Positions 5,619 through 7,521 of a DNA stretch of 7,521 bases are shown here, in pieces. Position numbers and translations under genes: made by a program. The stretch's first letter is position 1. Every line of letters begins with the position of its first letter. Source of the DNA: Intestinibacter sp. (GTDB taxonomy: Bacteria > Bacillota > Clostridia > Peptostreptococcales > Peptostreptococcaceae); the NCBI RefSeq assembly GCF_022780145.1, contig NZ_JALEXO010000052.1, forward strand, positions 1 through 7,521, read 5' to 3'. The notes beneath the pieces are model-generated. The model ran no database searches. It was not told the DNA's origin and worked only from the letters and a program-made list of their open reading frames with translations.

Positions 5619-6839
5619 ATGAAATTATTTGATGTAGTCACAGTACAAGATGCATTACAGATAATGAAGGAAAATTTTAATTTTAATTTAGAAACAGAAA
5701 CAATACCACTTACTGAAAGTTTAAATAGATATTTAGCTAATGATATAAAATCAGATACAGATGTACCTCATTTTAGAAAATCTTTAGTAGATGGATATGC
5801 AGTATTAGTAAGAGATGTGTTTTTAGCTAGCGATACTAATCCAGTTCCTATGAAAATAGTGGGAGATAGTTATATGGGACAGGTATATGAAGGACTTCTT
5901 GATAATGAAGAGGTTGTATACGTTCCAACTGGAGGTATGGTTCCAAATAATGCAGAAGGCGTTGTAATGATAGAAAACTGTGAAAAGCTAAACGATCAAG
6001 ATTTATTAGTTCAAAAAGGAGTAGCTATAAATGAAAATATAGTTGAAGTTGGAGAAGATATAAAAAAGGATCAGCTTCTTTATAAAAAAGGACACCTTGT
6101 AAACTACAGAGATTTAGGAGTATTAGCTGGAGCTGGAGTAAAAGAAGTAGAGGTTTATAAAGAATTAGTAGTTGGAATAATATCTACAGGAGATGAAATT
6201 CTTACATTAGAAGAAGATATTAAGGACGCAAAAATAAAAGATATAAATACTTACATACTATATGGTCAAATGAAGGAAATTTCTTGCAACCCAATAATTT
6301 ATCCACCAGCAAAGGATAATTTACAAGAAATAATAAACTTAATGGATAAAGCAAGTAAAGAATGTGACATAGTACTTATTTCTGGAGGAAGCTCTAAGGG
6401 TAAAAAGGACGAAACTATAAATGCTATAGAATCATTCGAAAACAGCAAGGTTTTAATAGAAGGTATAGCTATAAAACCAGGAAAACCTACTATTGTAGCT
6501 AGTATAAACGATAAGTTACTTATAGGATTACCAGGTCATCCACTTTCTTGTGCTTTCGTAGTAGAATCTATAGTCATACCATTTATAGAATCTCTATTTG
6601 AACCAAAAAAAGAAAGATACGTAGTATGCGAATTTAAATACAACTACCACAAAGCTAGAGGTAGAGAAGAATATCTATCTGTATATATAACTGAAGAAGA
6701 AGGAAAATTGGTTTGTACTCCTATATTTGCAAAATCAAGTATGATAAAACATTTTGCAGACTGCGATGGATATGTGAAGATAGAGAGAGATTTAGAAGGT
6801 ATAAATCAAGGAGACTTAGTTAAAGTAAATTTATTCTAG
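5619..6839 (+). CDS. moeA: Molybdopterin molybdotransferase MoeA (single-unit type)
   Basis: This cytoplasmic enzyme inserts molybdate or tungstate into adenylylated molybdopterin, giving the metal cofactor. At 406 residues it has normal length with all MoeA domains: N-terminal domains to about 175, a MoCF/MogA-like domain at about 180-320, and a C-terminal beta domain from about 335. Visible motifs are SLVDGYAV with Asp58, PTGG (103-106), GED (145-147), STGDE (189-193), SGGSSKGKKD (255-264), KPGKPT (286-291) and GLPGHP (303-308). These match the active-site loops of MoeA and of eukaryotic Cnx1E/gephyrin-E. Lys260 replaces the small hydrophobic residue that commonly follows the two serines. 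The start follows AAGGGGG (5605-5611) by seven bases. A 71-bp AT-rich gap without a terminator separates it from the AOR-like gene, so it is probably in the same operon. Placement beside tungstate genes suggests a tungsten role, which is not proven. Confidence 0.92.
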   Translation: MKLFDVVTVQDALQIMKENFNFNLETETIPLTESLNRYLANDIKSDTDVPHFRKSLVDGYAVLVRDVFLASDTNPVPMKIVGDSYMGQVYEGLLDNEEVVYVPTGGMVPNNAEGVVMIENCEKLNDQDLLVQKGVAINENIVEVGEDIKKDQLLYKKGHLVNYRDLGVLAGAGVKEVEVYKELVVGIISTGDEILTLEEDIKDAKIKDINTYILYGQMKEISCNPIIYPPAKDNLQEIINLMDKASKECDIVLISGGSSKGKKDETINAIESFENSKVLIEGIAIKPGKPTIVASINDKLLIGLPGHPLSCAFVVESIVIPFIESLFEPKKERYVVCEFKYNYHKARGREEYLSVYITEEEGKLVCTPIFAKSSMIKHFADCDGYVKIERDLEGINQGDLVKVNLF

Positions 6840-6880
6840 AAAATTAAATATATTAAAATAAAGTAAGGGAGAATATCAAA

Positions 6881-7521
6881 ATGGGAAAATACTTATCAAA
6901 TATACCTTTACAAGAAGGTTTAGAAAAATATTTAAATGCATTAAAGGATAAAATAAATAAAGAGGTTGAATATGTAGATGTTGAAGAATCATTAAATAGA
7001 ATGAGTGCAGAAGCAGTATTTGCTCAACTTTCTGCTCCATTTTATAACTGTTCAGCAATGGATGGGATAGCAGTAAAGGCCGAAAAAACCTTCTATGCAA
7101 ACGACCAAAATATATTAACTCTTAAATTAGATGAAGATTACGTAGTTGTAGATACAGGAGATCCAATTCCTAGACAATTTGATGCTGTAATAATGGTAGA
7201 GGATTTATTAGAAAGAAATGAAGACAGCGTTAAAATATACAAACCAGCTATACCTTGGCAACATATAAGATGCTTAGGAGAAGATATAGTAGAAAAAGAA
7301 ATGCTTATACCAAGCTATCACACTATTAGACCTCAAGATATAGGATCTATGATAAGTGCAAAAATAGATAAAGTAAAAGTATTTAAAGAATACAAAGTCG
7401 GTATAATACCAACTGGAACAGAGCTAATAGACAGACATACAGCACCTAAAATAGGAGATATAATAGAATTTAACTCTAGATTATTTGAAGGATTAGTTTT
7501 ACAATACGGAGCAAAACCAGT
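6881..7521 (+). CDS. Second MoeA-type molybdotransferase, likely MoeA-PBP fusion (3' partial)
   Basis: An ATG at 6881 preceded by AAGGGAG (6865-6871) opens a frame that runs without a stop to the window edge, giving 213 complete codons. The product is MoeA-like but of a different subtype from its neighbour. Visible motifs are APFYNCSAMDGIAV with Asp61, DTGDPIP (91-97), GED (133-135), IPTGTEL (176-182) in place of STGDEL, and GDIIEFNSR (192-200) in place of the usual D-S-N loop. By recollection these variants are typical of the clostridial and archaeal MoeA proteins of about 640 residues that carry a C-terminal periplasmic-binding-like domain. That part lies beyond the window, so the fusion is inference. 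The gap to the preceding moeA is 41 bp with no terminator. Two MoeA types side by side suggest separate metals or separate steps. Confidence 0.85.
   Translation, partial: MGKYLSNIPLQEGLEKYLNALKDKINKEVEYVDVEESLNRMSAEAVFAQLSAPFYNCSAMDGIAVKAEKTFYANDQNILTLKLDEDYVVVDTGDPIPRQFDAVIMVEDLLERNEDSVKIYKPAIPWQHIRCLGEDIVEKEMLIPSYHTIRPQDIGSMISAKIDKVKVFKEYKVGIIPTGTELIDRHTAPKIGDIIEFNSRLFEGLVLQYGAKP

Overview
The window is very AT-rich. Its ribosome-binding sites are strong AGGAGG or AAGGGGG types, and its codon choice favours A and T endings. It also encodes lipoprotein-type solute-binding proteins. Together with the tungsten-cofactor genes, this suggests a low-GC anaerobic Firmicute of the class Clostridia. 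Family or species cannot be fixed from the sequence alone. All genes lie on the + strand and appear to serve one theme: importing tungstate and building or using a tungsten (or molybdenum) pterin cofactor.

Layout. Positions 1-1257 hold the membrane permease (5' end cut by the window edge) and ATPase of a tungstate ABC importer of the Tup type. A 151-bp gap follows, carrying a perfect 17-bp inverted repeat. Positions 1409-3220 hold two tandem, clearly duplicated tungstate-binding lipoproteins, which differ at a ligand-pocket motif. A 183-bp gap (3221-3403) then carries two overlapping, mutually exclusive stem-loops and a 20-bp palindrome next to the ribosome-binding site. Positions 3404-5547 hold a radical SAM/SPASM protein and an unusually short aldehyde ferredoxin oxidoreductase (AOR)-like protein. 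Positions 5619-7521 hold two different MoeA-type molybdopterin molybdotransferases, the second cut by the 3' edge.

How the genes fit together (inference from family knowledge). TupA1 and TupA2 would capture oxyanion outside the cell, TupB and TupC would import it, and the MoeA proteins would insert the metal into pterin. The radical SAM protein is of the kind found next to tungsten oxidoreductases and is thought to mature them. Its apparent partner here is an AOR-like protein that keeps the N-terminal pterin domain and all four Fe-S cysteines. It has lost most of the catalytic domains. That compact AOR-like protein, with its maturase and tungstate importer, is the strongest candidate here for something poorly described. 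It could be a minimal tungstopterin protein, a carrier, or a degenerate enzyme.

No tRNA, rRNA, CRISPR array, insertion sequence or canonical U-tract terminator was recognised.
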